Notes: generated from the sequence alone by a model not told the origin. 64,000 bases of DNA from Cristatella mucedo (GCA_009760855.2 WPIO01000009.1:6466501-6530500); one strand, 5' to 3'; shown: positions 33,410 through 44,434, numbered from the stretch's first letter. Made by a program: numbers and translations.

Positions 33410-34470
33410 ACAGCCGTAGAAACAGTAACGTAACAGCTGTCACAGCAAAGCAGCAGCCGAGCGCATGGCGGCGGCAGCAACTGACACAGCGAGTTCTAGG
33501 GCGACGATCGCCAGGGCGGCGGCGGCAGCTTGTCTGAGCCACTCGAAGCAGCAGCAGTCAGAGTCAGAGTATGGGCGAGCGCTCTCGAGAAAGCCGCAGC
33601 GTAAACGAAAGAGCTGCGACGCAGCCGCGATTCGAGAGCCGACGCATTAGCTGCACCTGCGCAGGGCGAAGCGCCGCAGCCGCCGAGCCGCCATCTTAAA
33701 AAAGGGACTACTTCTAGCACGTGCAGACGATCGTCTGCGGTGCTAAGCGATCATTCGATCGTCTGCGATCGTCTGCGGTGCTCGGCAGCGGCGTAGACGC
33801 CGCCCGATCAGCAGCAGCCAAACACGCGACGCCGTCGTCGCCGAAGATTTCAGGCAAGAAGCACGCTCCGAGTTCGGCGAAGGAGCGCTCAACGCAGCGC
33901 TGGTCTATCGCGGCAGCTCGCGTTCGAGCGCCGGCGGCGTCCAGGGACGGCCGTCGCCGAAAGTCGGAAGCTGAAACGGCTGCGGCTCGTCCGAGCGCCG
34001 GAAACATGTTCAGGACATCGACGGAGGCGGTCAACTTCATCATGCCTCTGCGAGGCGCTATCCTGGAAGCCTACCAGCTGCTGCCCGGATGCGCTTCGCC
34101 GGACCGAGCCGAACGCGGCCGGGACGCCAACGGCGCCGCCGGGGTCGATGGCGGCGAAGCTGCAGCCTCCGAAGCGACGGCCTCCTACGCTTACCCGGAG
34201 CACTGCTGACGCCCGACGCATGGCCGAAGCTTTCGAGCTTCTCCGCTGCGCACGCGTGCGGCCTCACGAACGTGCGGCTGCTCTGAGTGGGTGTGGTGAA
34301 GAGCCAGAATGTGCAGTCTGCCTTACCAGAAGGGCGCCGACGCGCACGGCGACGCGAAAGCCAGATTTCTCGCGGTTTCCGAATGTTCGCCGTCCATTGA
34401 AAATGCGCGGTTCACTTCGGCATTGGTTCCAATTGCTGGAGCAGGTGCAATGTTAAGCGGAAAACGTGGT
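33410..34470. other. CpG-rich stretch with overlapping open frames, possible 5' gene end
   Basis: CpG-dense, with long frames on both strands (plus 33721-34209, 162 codons; minus 34043-33714, 109; minus 34221-33889, 110). In the plus frame the stretch from 34005 (MFRTSTEAVNFIMPLRGAIL, EAYQLLPG) is the least compositionally biased. No homologue is recognised. A promoter plus first exon would fit the composition, but open frames of this length occur by chance in GC-rich DNA. Confidence 0.3.
33723..33785. repeat. Palindromic and directly repeated GATCGTCTGC cluster
   Basis: A perfect 16-bp palindrome GCAGACGATCGTCTGC is followed within 55 bp by further CGATCGTCTGC copies, two ending in GGTGCT. 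It lies in the CpG-rich stretch. Confidence 0.7.
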
Positions 34471-34740
34471 CAGCTTGTGGACAGCTAATTCGCCACCCCA
34501 GGTGAAGGCTGAAGAGGTCCGATCGGGGCTGACAGCAGGCAAATAATAAAGAGTTCGCCAAGGTCAAGTGGCAAGAAGAGTGTTCTTTGTTTGCCTGCTT
34601 GCAAAAGGCAGCTGGCGACAAACGTCAGAAAAGATCAGAGCAGGTAAGGATGGGCAAATTTCTGTATTTAAAACTGTGCGATCCGACTGCTCATTGGATG
34701 AGGGCAGGTTTTATAGGCTCCACACTGATATTGGGGTGTT

Positions 34741-34915
34741 AGGGCCGTCATAGCCCATGAGGTGCGGTGCTCGCTCTTCACGACCGAGGCCTAGGGTTCG
34801 GGTCCTGCTGCGGGCGATCTTTTACAGTCTACTGCAAGCGGCTGGGGGGGGGGGTAATAGCCATTAAGGCTCTTGTGTCGCAATCCAAATGAGTCTGTTA
34901 AATCAGCTAATATTA
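34741..34915 (+). mobile_element. SINE-2 copy
   Basis: Head CCGTCATAGCCCATGAGG, box-B-like GGGTTCGGGTCC, GCGGGCGATCTTTTAC, a G-run at 34844, tail GTTAAATCAGCTAATATTA. Confidence 0.75.
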
Positions 34916-35182
34916 CTATTATCCGCTTCAAGCTGATCGACCCGTTGAAGAAAGAGATCTGGTGGTTTTATTTTTATACACACACACACCGGGCATTTAT
35001 TCTGTGTGCTGACTCGGCAACAGAATAAATGGGTCAGCTAGCAGGCGCAACGAAGATGGCCATTTTCTTCTTTTCCTTTAATACTAAGCAGCGTGCTTCG
35101 AGTGCTGCCTAGTTCACCTGAGCAAAATGAAAGTAAATTCCAATAATAGTAGCTAAAATAATGGCAATAAGAATAATAATAA

Positions 35183-35320
35183 AGTCATTTGTATAGCGCC
35201 CCAAGAAAACTTAATCTCTATATTCAGGCGCTTCACGTATGCCACGGGGCTCGTGCCCACGACCTCGGTCAGACCTTGATCGGGGCGAGCACCTTAACCA
35301 CTGGGCCAAACTAGGGCGGC
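35183..35320 (-). mobile_element. SINE-1 copy
   Basis: Complement of the family: CATTTGTATAGCGCCCCAAG, AACTTAATCTCTATATTCAG, CCCACGACCTCGGTCAGACC, GGGGCGAGCACCTTAACC; an ATT-type simple tail precedes it at 35155-35182. Confidence 0.9.
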
Positions 35321-35482
35321 AGCTACAACTGCAGTCTCTGCATTTGCCTATCGGCCTAGCAAACCGGTTCGTTCGGTAGTGATAAGTAGGGCAACACTTC
35401 ATGTCTCGTCCGAAATGGCTGCGAGGTCGGGCACGGCTAAGTTGGCAAGCAATTAATTTGGGTGGGCTAGCGGTTGCTACAG

Positions 35483-36058
35483 CTACTGCAGGCCAAGATG
35501 AAAGGTTCTGAAGCAGACAGAACTTAACCGCAGCGCGTAGTTTGCGGTAATCAAGTACATAATTAGGAACAGTAGACAGTTAGGTAAAGCGATGAAATTC
35601 AATTTAGCGCTCTCGGGAAGCGGCGGTCCGAGCATTGTGCCATTGTGCTGGGGCCGCCTGCCGAATATCTGTCGGCGAGCTTCTGTCCATGCAGACTCTA
35701 AGGGAATAGGCTGCCCCTTCGCGCTGCGAAGCGCTTGTAGGAAGTCGGCACAGGTGGACCTCGTCGATGCGAGAGTGCCAAATCCATGTCGTCGAGTAAA
35801 ACCAACCACCCCAGCGCTATTTTCGTCGTAGGGGTGGCCGTTTCGCCGGCAAGTGTTGAGCGAACATCTGCGAAGCTCGGCCGCCGAGCTTTGCAGCTTG
35901 CAGACCCGCGACACCAGAGTTCCAGATTTCAGACGAGCTAAATGCTCCGAGCCAGAAGGAATGCGTGCAACCACGGTAGCGAGCGTGTCATTGGTGGCAC
36001 AGATGGTCAGCTGAAGAGGTGCGACATGAGCGCGGTCTTGAATTCCGGCAGTTGGCAT
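35483..36058 (-). CDS. Unidentified 191-codon open frame
   Basis: Longest non-repeat minus-strand frame in this part: a middle segment LATVVARIPSGSEHLARLKS, then GTLVSRVCKLQSSAAELRRC looks like helical protein; the C-terminal part includes a hydrophobic stretch FIALPNCLLFLIMYLITANY. An antisense frame is open over part of it. No family is recognised and no start context or splice site decides its limits; it may be chance or part of a decayed element. Confidence 0.3.
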   Translation of the reverse strand: MPTAGIQDRAHVAPLQLTICATNDTLATVVARIPSGSEHLARLKSGTLVSRVCKLQSSAAELRRCSLNTCRRNGHPYDENSAGVVGFTRRHGFGTLASTRSTCADFLQALRSAKGQPIPLESAWTEARRQIFGRRPQHNGTMLGPPLPESAKLNFIALPNCLLFLIMYLITANYALRLSSVCFRTFHLGLQ

Positions 36059-36747
36059 CTCAAACGCGTTTAGTTAATGAGCTTTCGTGCCTGTAAGTGA
36101 ACGAGGCTACCTCGATCAAAGCTCCAAATTGGCTCGCTCTCAAGAGTCAACTTGAGGGGCAGCTAGTCCAGGGAGACATACCGGAGGGCACTACTTGGCG
36201 ATTCGTCTTCTCTAGCTAGGGTGGCTAGCTAGTCTGGCTGAGGCGAGTAGGTGAAGGTTAGCAGTGGAGCTGCAACAGCAGAGCGGTAGAATCTTGGTCG
36301 TGCACTACTTTTTTCGCTCTGACTAGAACCGAAGTTTACCAGCTGCCCTCTATATTTCCTGCTGCCTCTCTTAATACCCTTTACATACCCTTCGAGTGCA
36401 TGCAGATCCATCACAGCGCTCAGCCTCAGTCTCAGGGTCTTTCTTTAGCTCTACTTTCTTTGGCTTTGCATAACTCGGCGTCAAGCATGGCGATTTCTTT
36501 TGTGTGCGTCTGCATGGGCTTAGTGTTTCGGACAGGCGCCCGACCGCGGTACCACCAGTCCTGTCGGATGTTGAGTTCGCCGGCGGCTTCTGCTGTTGCA
36601 ATTAGCAAAGCGCCCAGACACTAATGTGTGTCTCACCTGCGGCCAATAGTTAAGCTACTGGCGTAGCGAAGCGTCAGGCCACTAATGTGTTTTATATTTC
36701 TTGACGTCTGCTGTGATTCATCGAGCTCTCGTACGTGTGCGTATTAA

Positions 36748-36808
36748 GAGTAATAAACGGAGTCTCGTTGACCACTCGCGTCCGCGCTGTGTCTCCGTGA
36801 GACTCCAC
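36748..36808 (+). repeat. Shared GAGTCTCGTT...GACTCCAC block, copy 2
   Basis: AGTAATAAACGGAGTCTCGT, then TGTCTCCGTGAGACTCCACA. The AATAAA just upstream and a CA end would fit the R-U5 end of an LTR; the matching left end was not found. Confidence 0.5.
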
Positions 36809-37157
36809 AAGAACAGCTGCCGCTGGAGCCACTGAAAAACAACACAGATCTTGAGACATTCAGTTATTATTCATACACTTGGCAAAGGTGAAGATTGATA
36901 TTAGGTTCTGTCATTCGTCGATTGAACATAAAAGTCTGCAGGTAATCAGCGACATGGGTAGAGGCCTTTAACTGTTGGTCAACTCTGCTGTGATGTGACA
37001 GTACCCAGACGAAATCACCGGGTCTCTGTTGTCGGAAGTTGTGCTTTAAAGTCAAGATCCCAAGAGCGTAACTTATTCCATTTGTATTTTCCAACACTTA
37101 GATATATCGCACGTCTTTCTTAGAGCTGGTTATTTCAACAAAATATTGTTTCAACCA

Positions 37158-37305
37158 TAACCGAGCTGGCTTGGTCTAGCGGTTGAGGTGCTCGCCCCGA
37201 CCAAGGCCTGACTGAGGTCATGGTCTCGAGCCCCGAGGCATATGTGAAGCGGTTGAATAGAGATTAAGTTCTCTTGGGGCGCTGTATAAATGAATTACAT
37301 ATTTT
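37158..37305 (+). mobile_element. SINE-1 copy
   Basis: Head GCTGGCTTGGTCTAGCGG, box-B-like GGTCTCGAGCCCC, tail AGAGATTAAGTTCTCT then GGGGCGCTGTATAAATGAAT. Confidence 0.9.
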
Positions 37306-37364
37306 TATAACCACTGATCCAGTGACATCTGGATGTTATATGTATATATGTATCTGTATCGGAA

Positions 37365-38400
37365 CTCATAAAAGTGACAGATTACAAGGGTATTATGCAG
37401 CAGAGCTTTCTATAGCGCACTCATAAGCCTAAGAAGCTTTCCGTGCTATGGTATGGTATGCTAGCCTAAAGCTATGGTAGCCTAAAGACTGTATCTCGCG
37501 AAACAAAGAGAAATGGAGAAGCAGGAGCTGAGTCAGGAGGGCAGTCAAGAAAGTAAGTATCATGGAAGTAGCAGCTCAGAACGCCCATAGAGGATATATT
37601 TTGCGGCCACCAGCGGGAGAAAAGATGTCTGCGTAAGAACTATGGAAGTGAGTTCCTCAGTTTAGAACTAGCAGAGAAAAAGTTTCTGTCACTAACGGTT
37701 TTTAAGCGTAGGAATGGAAAAGCTAATTAATTTTGCGTAAAGGACCCGAGGAGGCTGAAACTGGTGCAGCAGTTCAGCTCAGGTATGAAGGAGCCAAAAC
37801 TATCGCCGGGTTTGCGATCGAAATATGAATAAATAATAATAATATATATAATAAATACGAGTATGAACTTTGTCAGTTGATAAACCCGGAGCCGTCGCAG
37901 CTTCTTCAGCAAAGGAAACACGTGGCTGAACGTCTTGGCTTTTGTAACCGTTATTCCAGCCATATACATCCCCAGGTTTGAGGCGTAATGGTTTTTCAGC
38001 AGCATTGCCAAAACTGAATTGCAGTATTTCAATCTATACATAACCGGAGAGCTAGTAAGAACTATAGCTAGCTACGACAGTAGATAGTCCCCAATCGTGG
38101 ACTGGGATCAAACATGACGATTAGTTGTGGGCGAGGTTTTCTGAATGAAAACTCTAAACTTCAAGCGGTCACGAAAGAAGACACCGAAAATACGGGCACT
38201 TGATGACGGTAACACCAATGACATCGCCAATTAAAAGAGCAGAATCTCCAAGTCTAGCCCTACGCTTAGGATGTCCTATGAGTAGGAGATCCGTTTTCTC
38301 TTCGTTTAACGTGATAGGCCAAAATCCAAAAACTAATGAATGCAAGACTGACATTGTGCTCATAAATCACGGCAGCCGATACCGACGGGTTAAGTAAAAA
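37365..38400 (-). mobile_element. Degenerate LINE-B copy
   Basis: Reverse orientation, with the 3' end near 37370 (complement of CACTCATAAGCCTAAGAAGC) and RT remnants up to 38400: minus frames show [20 protein letters not shown] and ALLIGDVI. A short AT-rich insertion lies at 37828-37870. Confidence 0.75.
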
Positions 38401-38635
38401 GTTCTAAACAGACTTGGAAGCCGCCACATTCCGTTTGTAATGCTGAATATATACTTACGTATATAGCATATATAAATACACGCACTCGCAAATTGTGCGA
38501 CCAAATAAAGTGCACGCAATCAGGGTGCCTGAGTGTAGGGGCTCGGGTTCGCGATAGCCGCGGTGGCGGCGGCTGCGGCTGCGGCAGCGGGACGAAGAAC
38601 GAAGCCCCCACAAGCGAGTGGCGGTACGATGACGT

Positions 38636-38800
38636 GATGATGGCGGGACGATGACGTGATGATGGCGGGACGATGGCGTGGCGATGACGTGATGATGGCG
38701 GGACGATGGCGTGGCGATGACGTGATGATGGCGGGACGATGGCGTGACTATGACGTGATGTTGGCGGTACGGTGGCGTGACGATGACGCTGTATTATATG
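38636..38800. repeat. Minisatellite, GATGACGTGATGATGGCGG units
   Basis: Tandem copies of GATGACGTGATGATGGCGGG with a GATGGCGTGGC spacer, about 21- and 33-bp alternating units, decaying to the right. Frames through it give low-complexity peptides on both strands. Confidence 0.85.
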
Positions 38801-38809
38801 CAGGTGGCA

Positions 38810-39125
38810 CAAGGGCGATGAGCGTTCGTACGGATGTACGTAGCCTTCATAGAAGCACCTCTGGAGCGGTGTGAGAGAAGAGCGCGAAAGCAAGAGGGAG
38901 AGCATGGGGATAGCGTCCACACAGGCCGGTGGACAAGCAGAAAGTAGTTCGCTGTAGGGCCAGCTGGGTCACACGACCCAGCGCTTACCAGTCACAATTA
39001 AATCGAGCTTAGTTAGCCGATACTGCCAGACTGCAGTGCCTAAAGATCTAGCACGCAGCGCACCCATCGGCCGGGACAACATTGTGGCGTGGCCACCCGA
39101 ACACCCTTTCCAAAGTAACTTGTCT
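38810..39125. other. No gene recognised
   Basis: Short unassigned stretch between the minisatellite and a LINE-A tail. Confidence 0.3.
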
Positions 39126-39129
39126 CTAC

Positions 39130-39375
39130 ATGACTACATCAGATCCAGTGTAAAGCCTGCCTCCGTGCTGACACTGTGCATGCTGCCACTAACCACATTT
39201 GCATGCTGACCCTGTGCATGTCACCCCTAACCATGTTATTCATTTTGTTTGTTTTTTAAGCATGATTTTACTCACCATTCAATTGCGTTTCCCTTTGCAG
39301 CAAATGTAAAGCGCCTAGAAAGAGATTAAGTTCTCCAAGGGCGCTTTATCAAGTACATTATTATTATTATTACTA
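39130..39375 (+). mobile_element. LINE-A 3' end fragment
   Basis: GTGCTGACACTGTGCATGCT, GTCACCCCTAACCATGTTAT, the hairpin at 39308-39350 and a TTATTATTATTA tail. Confidence 0.88.
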
Positions 39376-40080
39376 CGAACCATTTGAAAAATTCTGGTCT
39401 GCTTAGATTAGGATACCACAAAGCGAATCTGCTCCAGACATTCGTGAAATCCCGTCTAGACTTCTGAGCTCACTTTTTTCAGGTTGTCCTACATATGGAG
39501 TAAGACGCATAGTATTGTGAACAACTCTGAAGGTAGGCTTGTCTGTCGTCAGCGTCGCATTTGCCACCCCATACCGCATTTCACATACAGCCCTGGCTTC
39601 TCATCAAGCAGACTTTATCGACTTTAAGATTCTGTCCCTCACATTTCGGTCCCTTAGTTCCCTTGCTATAGAATACCTATCCAGAATACTTCCAGCCAGG
39701 CATCGTACCACCAGCTCCTTCTGAATCAAGTCGTTTAGCTGTAGGTCTAACCTCGAATCGTTTGAAGATAATGCGTTCGGTTCGTATGCAACCAAAGCCT
39801 GGACATCATTCCAGACCGACGTCACGACACCCGTAAACTTGGTGGCATTCAAAGGAGGCTAAAATCCAGCGGTTCCACAAATACCATTGGCTAGGTCCTT
39901 GTGAATTTGTGTGCGTGTGCTCGTGGGTGCTGACTCCGCGTTACTTCGTATCGCAAGCCTTTTGCCATGCTTCCTTTTCCCGCGTTCGGAAAGCGTCTAG
40001 AAAGAGAGTTAGCTCTCTTCGGGCACGAAACAAATGCTCTCTTCTTCTTTCTATCCAATTGTTAATAAAAGACTGATTCG
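39375..40080 (+). mobile_element. Diverged LINE-A relative, C-terminal half
   Basis: Frame fragments: SRLDF-type SCLDF, RLVCRQRRICHPIPHF-like remnant, HQADFIDFKILSLTFRSLSS, LAIEYLSRILPARHRTTSS. It ends in AAAGCGTCTAGAAAGAGAGT without the usual ATT tail. More distant from the 11.9-kb copy than the others. Confidence 0.65.
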
Positions 40081-40206
40081 CCTTCGAATTTACCTCTCCC
40101 AGAAGGCGCGACTACGCCAGAATTGATGGTGGTTTGTAGTCGCGAGTACGCCAATACAAACCCTAGCAAATGATAACGAAACATCGGTCCGCGCCAAACT
40201 AGCCGG

Positions 40207-40720
40207 ATAATAATAATAATGTACTTGATAAAGCGCCCTCAGAGAACTTTATCTCTTTCTGGGCGCTTTACATTTGCTGCAAAGGGAAATGCAATTGAAT
40301 GGTAAGTAAAATCATGCTTGAAAAACAAACAAAATGAATAACATGGTTAGGGGTGACATGCACTGGGTCAGCATGCAAATGTGGTTAGTGGCAGCATGCA
40401 CAGTGTCAGCACGTATAAGCACATGAAGGACGAATCATAGGGACCCACTAAATGCCGCACTAAATAGGTGTGTTTTTAAGTTCCTTTTAAATGTGGTCAG
40501 GTCAGGGGATGTTCTGACGCAGGTCGGGAGGGAGTTCCAGGCTTTGGGAGCATACGAACTAAATGCACGGTCTCCAAAGGATTTATGGTTTGTACGAGGT
40601 ATTTGTAGACTGTTGGATTCCGAAAAGCGGGTGGTACGATGCTTGGCCTGATGGGGGAGTATGTCGGAGAGATAGGCTGGAGCCATAGAATGAAGGGACC
40701 TAAAAGTGAACGACAAAGCC
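40207..40720 (-). mobile_element. LINE-A 3' end with C-terminal coding part
   Basis: Minus frame 40716-40435 is open: SLHSMAPAYLSDILPHQAKH, AFSSYAPKAWNSLPTCVRTS, FKRNLKTHLFSAAFSGSL. The 3' tail AATAATAATAATGTACTTGA marks the end. Truncated in the middle of the LTFRSLHS motif. Confidence 0.88.
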
Positions 40721-40737
40721 TATGACTGATAATCATT

Positions 40738-40830
40738 ATAATAATAATAAATTTGACAAGGCGCCATCAGAGAACTCAATTTTTTCTAGGCGCTTTACAT
40801 TTGCTGTAAGGGAAGCACGATTATCCGCGG
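40738..40830 (-). mobile_element. LINE-A tail fragment
   Basis: ATAATAATAAATTTGACAAG, then GGCGCCATCAGAGAACTC and TCTAGGCGCTTTACATTTGC. Confidence 0.75.
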
Positions 40831-41641
40831 TTAAAAAGAATTGTAATGGCTAGGAACCGATTATTCGACAATCTATGGCCGAGGCCGAATAAAAGCCAAC
40901 GCTACGAAATAGGCAGACAGTTGCAATTACGAATTCGGCATTGGCATTTTAGCTTATTTGAGCTCCAGGTCACGGAACTGTACGTGATGGCCGCTGTTGA
41001 ACTCCCGTAACCCTCCGCTGCCGTCAAATAGTCTTCACTACGTTATGGATAAGGACTTGTTATACTAAAGTATGAGTGCTCTCCGTCGCTGTCGTGTATC
41101 TGCTACTGTCGACATATCTGCGTGTATTGGTGCCACTCCCACAAGTCGCTAGCCATACCACAAGGTTCAGGCATCACCAGCACTCGTCACGCGTCGGCTG
41201 GAAATAGCGCCGCTGCGAGCGCTGTGCTTGCGGCCTAGTTCTGTAAGGACGTGGAAGCCACACCACGTTTGTAACAATAGAAAATATATAAGATGATACG
41301 CCTTCAATTCCAATGAATCCCATCGAGATAATATTCCACAAATTGACAAGTGCTTGCGAAGCGTAATTGCCAGCTACCCGTCGAACGTTATAGCTGAAAA
41401 GCATACGACCGTGCCATGTTAAGTATGACCGACCGGGGGACGTGCCGTTAAGTCCCAATCTCGACGTGATCGTGCAGCAATGAGTTCTAATGAAAACCAA
41501 CGATACAAAGTTTTCTTAGTGTCATCCACTACGGTTTACTGAGACGCACGTAAACGTGTGCACGGCAAGTTAATAAAGCAGTATTAGCCTACGTAATAGC
41601 GTTAGTCCACTCTGAGCCGATCTGGCGGTGGCTGGGAGGGT

Positions 41642-41754
41642 AATAATAATAATGCACGTGATAAAGCGCCCTCAGAGAACTTAATCTCTCTCTAGGTGCT
41701 TTACATTTGCTGCAAAGGGAAATGCAATTGAATGGTGAGTAAAATCATGCTTGA
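41642..41754 (-). mobile_element. LINE-A tail fragment
   Basis: AATAATAATAATGCACGTGA through GGTGAGTAAAATCATGCTTG, then similarity stops at 41754. Confidence 0.8.
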
Positions 41755-42880
41755 TGGAATTATTGACACTTGTATTACGTGCTCACTAGCAATTTTTCGG
41801 CCGGGCAAGATATTCAATTTGAAAGTTGGATCAAGTATGTAAGCGCACAGCTTCAAATAGACTCACGTGCAATTGTAACGCCGAAGGCTCGGTGGAGTAG
41901 GCTTGACCTCGCCTAATGCCGTTCGGTGCGTGCCTACGCGCAATAAGTTGGCCGCCACGAAACGAGCGTTTCTGGCGCTGACCTACTTACCGTTACTAAA
42001 AGGAGTCGTGAGTCCGTGGCGTGAATTGGAAAGCGAGACACACAATTTGGGGATTTTACTGAGCTTTATTCGCCAGCACACAAAGTCGCTGCGCGTCTAG
42101 CTTTCAGTTTTATCTCCACACTCCTCACACGCTCTCAACAGCACACGCAGTCTTGCGGAGGTAATACGTCCCCCGCTCTTAGGCTACCTACGTCTATTGT
42201 GGGGAACGGCCTGAATAGACGGAGCCCTAACCGGAGCCTAAATCCTGACCGGAGAACTAGGACTCCGTTTCCACCTTGCGGCAGGAATACCCCACACACG
42301 CCACCTCAAGCACTCTTGCGGAGGAAACACGTCTCAACACTTGGGGTACTTACGTCTATAGTGGGGAACGACTCAAATAGACGGAGCCCGAACCGGAGCC
42401 TAAACCCTGACCGGAGAACTAGGACTCCGTTTCTACCTTGCGGCAGGAACACCCCACACACACACCGACCACGTCTAGCTCGCACCGGCAACTCCTTATG
42501 CCGAGACCACGTGCGAGCGCGCGCACACAAAACACTAAATGAAGAAGCACAAAATGCTAGCTCCGGCGCGATACGACCGCATTCGGTGGAGTCCACCGAA
42601 TCCTCCTAGCGCTGTCTCGTCCTGTCCCGTCAATCGCCGGCGAACCCGCCGGCCCGCCCTCCTCCCTCGCTTTCAGAGAAACGAGTCCGACGGCGTCGAA
42701 GCGAAGCCGAAGAGAGAGCCGAACAAAAGACCCGGAGCGAGCGTCGCTCGACTCTTAAAAAATACATGACGCTGAGACAATGGGGCACGAGCTTAGTGGC
42801 ATTGGGTCCAACATCGTGGCCCATTACGGTAAGGAGGAGTTAATACCGTCACTAGGCCACTAGAAAGGCACCCCTGTCCA
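41755..42880 (-). mobile_element. Candidate LTR-type insertion, weak
   Basis: Starts TGGAATTATT and could end at ...CCTGTCCA (42880). The bases GCTTGA occur on both sides (41749-41754 and 42881-42886), and TG..CA termini plus an antisense AATAAA (about 42066) fit an LTR on the minus strand. However, the LINE-A sequence does not resume after 42886, so the flanking repeat may be coincidence. Confidence 0.3.
42151..42465. repeat. Tandem duplication, 163-bp period, two units
   Basis: Each unit starts TCTTGCGGAGG, has GTGGGGAACG, ATAGACGGAGCC, GACCGGAGAACTAGGACTCC, and ends in CTTGCGGCAGGAA.ACCCCAC. The units differ by scattered substitutions. The plus frame reads the repeat peptide NRRSPNRSLNPDRRTRTPF twice. 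Confidence 0.88.
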
Positions 42881-43029
42881 GCTTGAATGCCGAATAGGTT
42901 CCAGACGATTCTTTTTAGACAGAGTTATGGCCGAGGTTGAAAGGACAGCCAACATCAATCAGCGGCTCCCGCGGATATCAGACCAATTCTAAAGGCCGAA
43001 TCTCCACAGCCGGTCTAAGAGCTTCCCGG

Positions 43030-44030
43030 GTTGCTCTTAAGCCCTTGCTCTCCAACCGCACAGGCGCTCCTCTTTGGCTCACTGCTCCAGGACAGAGGAG
43101 TTTCTGCCCGCCGCCGAACAGCTCATGTTCGCCCTAAAATTAAGCCAAGGCCAGCAAGGCGCCACACACTTCCCGTTCGCATCGGGCTCAGCCGGAGGCC
43201 TTGGTCTCGTAGGCTTCGCGACCAGCTCGCCGATCCTCTTGAGTCGCTCAGGCCGCATCTTGCGCTCCCATGACGTGAGCGTGCGACGAGTCGCAAGTCG
43301 CTGCCTCGACCGGACGGTTGACAGTGTGGGCGGCAGCCTTCGTCTGATGAGGAGCGCTCAGGGTACCTGAGCCCAGCTGCCTTCGGCCCTGAAAACAGGG
43401 TCGGCCCAGCCTCGCTGTGGGCGGATGCGCGCGGCGATGCCTTGAGCGACTCTTCTGCCACATCTCGCTGGCCGGCTCGTACATCCTGCTGGTCTCAACC
43501 GACTCCCGACGAGATGGGGCGCTCGTTCGTGCACCGGGCGAGTTGCTATGTCAAAACTGCGACAGTTCGCCAGGTTGGCTGAAGGCTGTGCTTGATCGGC
43601 CAAGCCCGTCCAGGGCAGTCAGCCGTTACCTGGTCTCGGCTTGTCGTTCCGGACCGGCGGCTCATTCACCGTGCTCACTTGGACGTGCGGCCGGTGGGCG
43701 CCGCTAGGAGCCTGTCATACCCCCGAACGGCCACCAACTGCCGCCTTTGCCGCACTGAGACTGAGACCGTCGGCCATGGTCTAAGCCACTGCCGACCGAT
43801 GCTGCAAGCAATGACGGCTAGCCACAACCTGGTTCCGCGTAGCCTGATCGGGGCTCTTCCGGCCGACGGGCTCTGCTGCCAGTCCGCAGGTCGCCCTCCT
43901 GCTCGCCAGGGGTCCGGCTTCAGAGCCGGACTTGGTCATCGACAGCGACACCGATGCGGTCATAGTCGAATTAACGGTGTCGTTTGACGGCAGCTATGAC
44001 GCCTGGTGGTGACGGCCCGAAAAAAGGTTG
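43030..44030 (+). pseudogene. R2/NeSL-like non-LTR element relic (zinc finger and restriction-like endonuclease)
   Basis: The C-terminal half of a site-specific type LINE. In the frame of 43592 a CCHC finger C-X2-C-X8-H-X4-C is seen (CRLCRTETETVGHGLSHC, 43739-43792), preceded by ARSLSYPRTATN. After a +1 shift, 43926-44006 reads PDLVIDSDTDAVIVELTVSF then DGSYDAWW and a stop. The P-D...(D/E) spacing is that of the restriction-like endonuclease of the R2, NeSL and CRE groups. Further upstream (43030-43370) the frame EQLMFALKLSQGQQGATHF, then a Ser/Arg-rich part, may be the thumb or linker. Stops and frameshifts show it is dead. No recognisable ribosomal-RNA target sequence flanks it. Confidence 0.7.
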
Positions 44031-44434
44031 ATGAGAGGAAGATTAAAGCCCGATCTTTCCTGACTTCGGCTACCGGTTGGCAGTGGTGAGGCCTCACACT
44101 TCGAGGTCGCTGCTCTTCATGGCTGGTGGACGGATAATGAAGCCTGCCAGGCGGACCAAGGCATTCCGGGCAAGGAACGGCCGGCATTGCGGCAGCTGTG
44201 CCTCTCGGACGCCATTTCCGGGCCGGAAGTCGCGTCGTCCCTATACATGAACCAGGAGGCGCCGGTAGCGCCCCCGGCCCCAATAGGGCAGGGCTCCTCG
44301 GGCTAAGGTACAATAATTAGTTAAAATATATGTTATATACATACACATGTCCTCTGGAAATACAGTGAATACCTGATCCAGCAAGCTTCTAAAGGGACGC
44401 TATTGGTACTGACAGCCGTCTTTAGGCTTCCCGT

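Noticed and set aside
35483-35600. Membrane helix FIALPNCLLFLIMYLI as a receptor exon
   Set aside because: Only the end of an unassigned frame; no splice sites or family evidence.
38636-38800. CRISPR-like array
   Set aside because: The repeats are contiguous minisatellite units without unique spacers, in a eukaryotic context.
38390-38920. 176-codon frame with SSRHRHAIVPP repeats
   Set aside because: Product of the minisatellite read on the minus strand; period and composition explain the open frame.
42199-42609. Arg/Pro-rich repeat protein
   Set aside because: The frame simply follows the 163-bp tandem duplication; no further coding signal.
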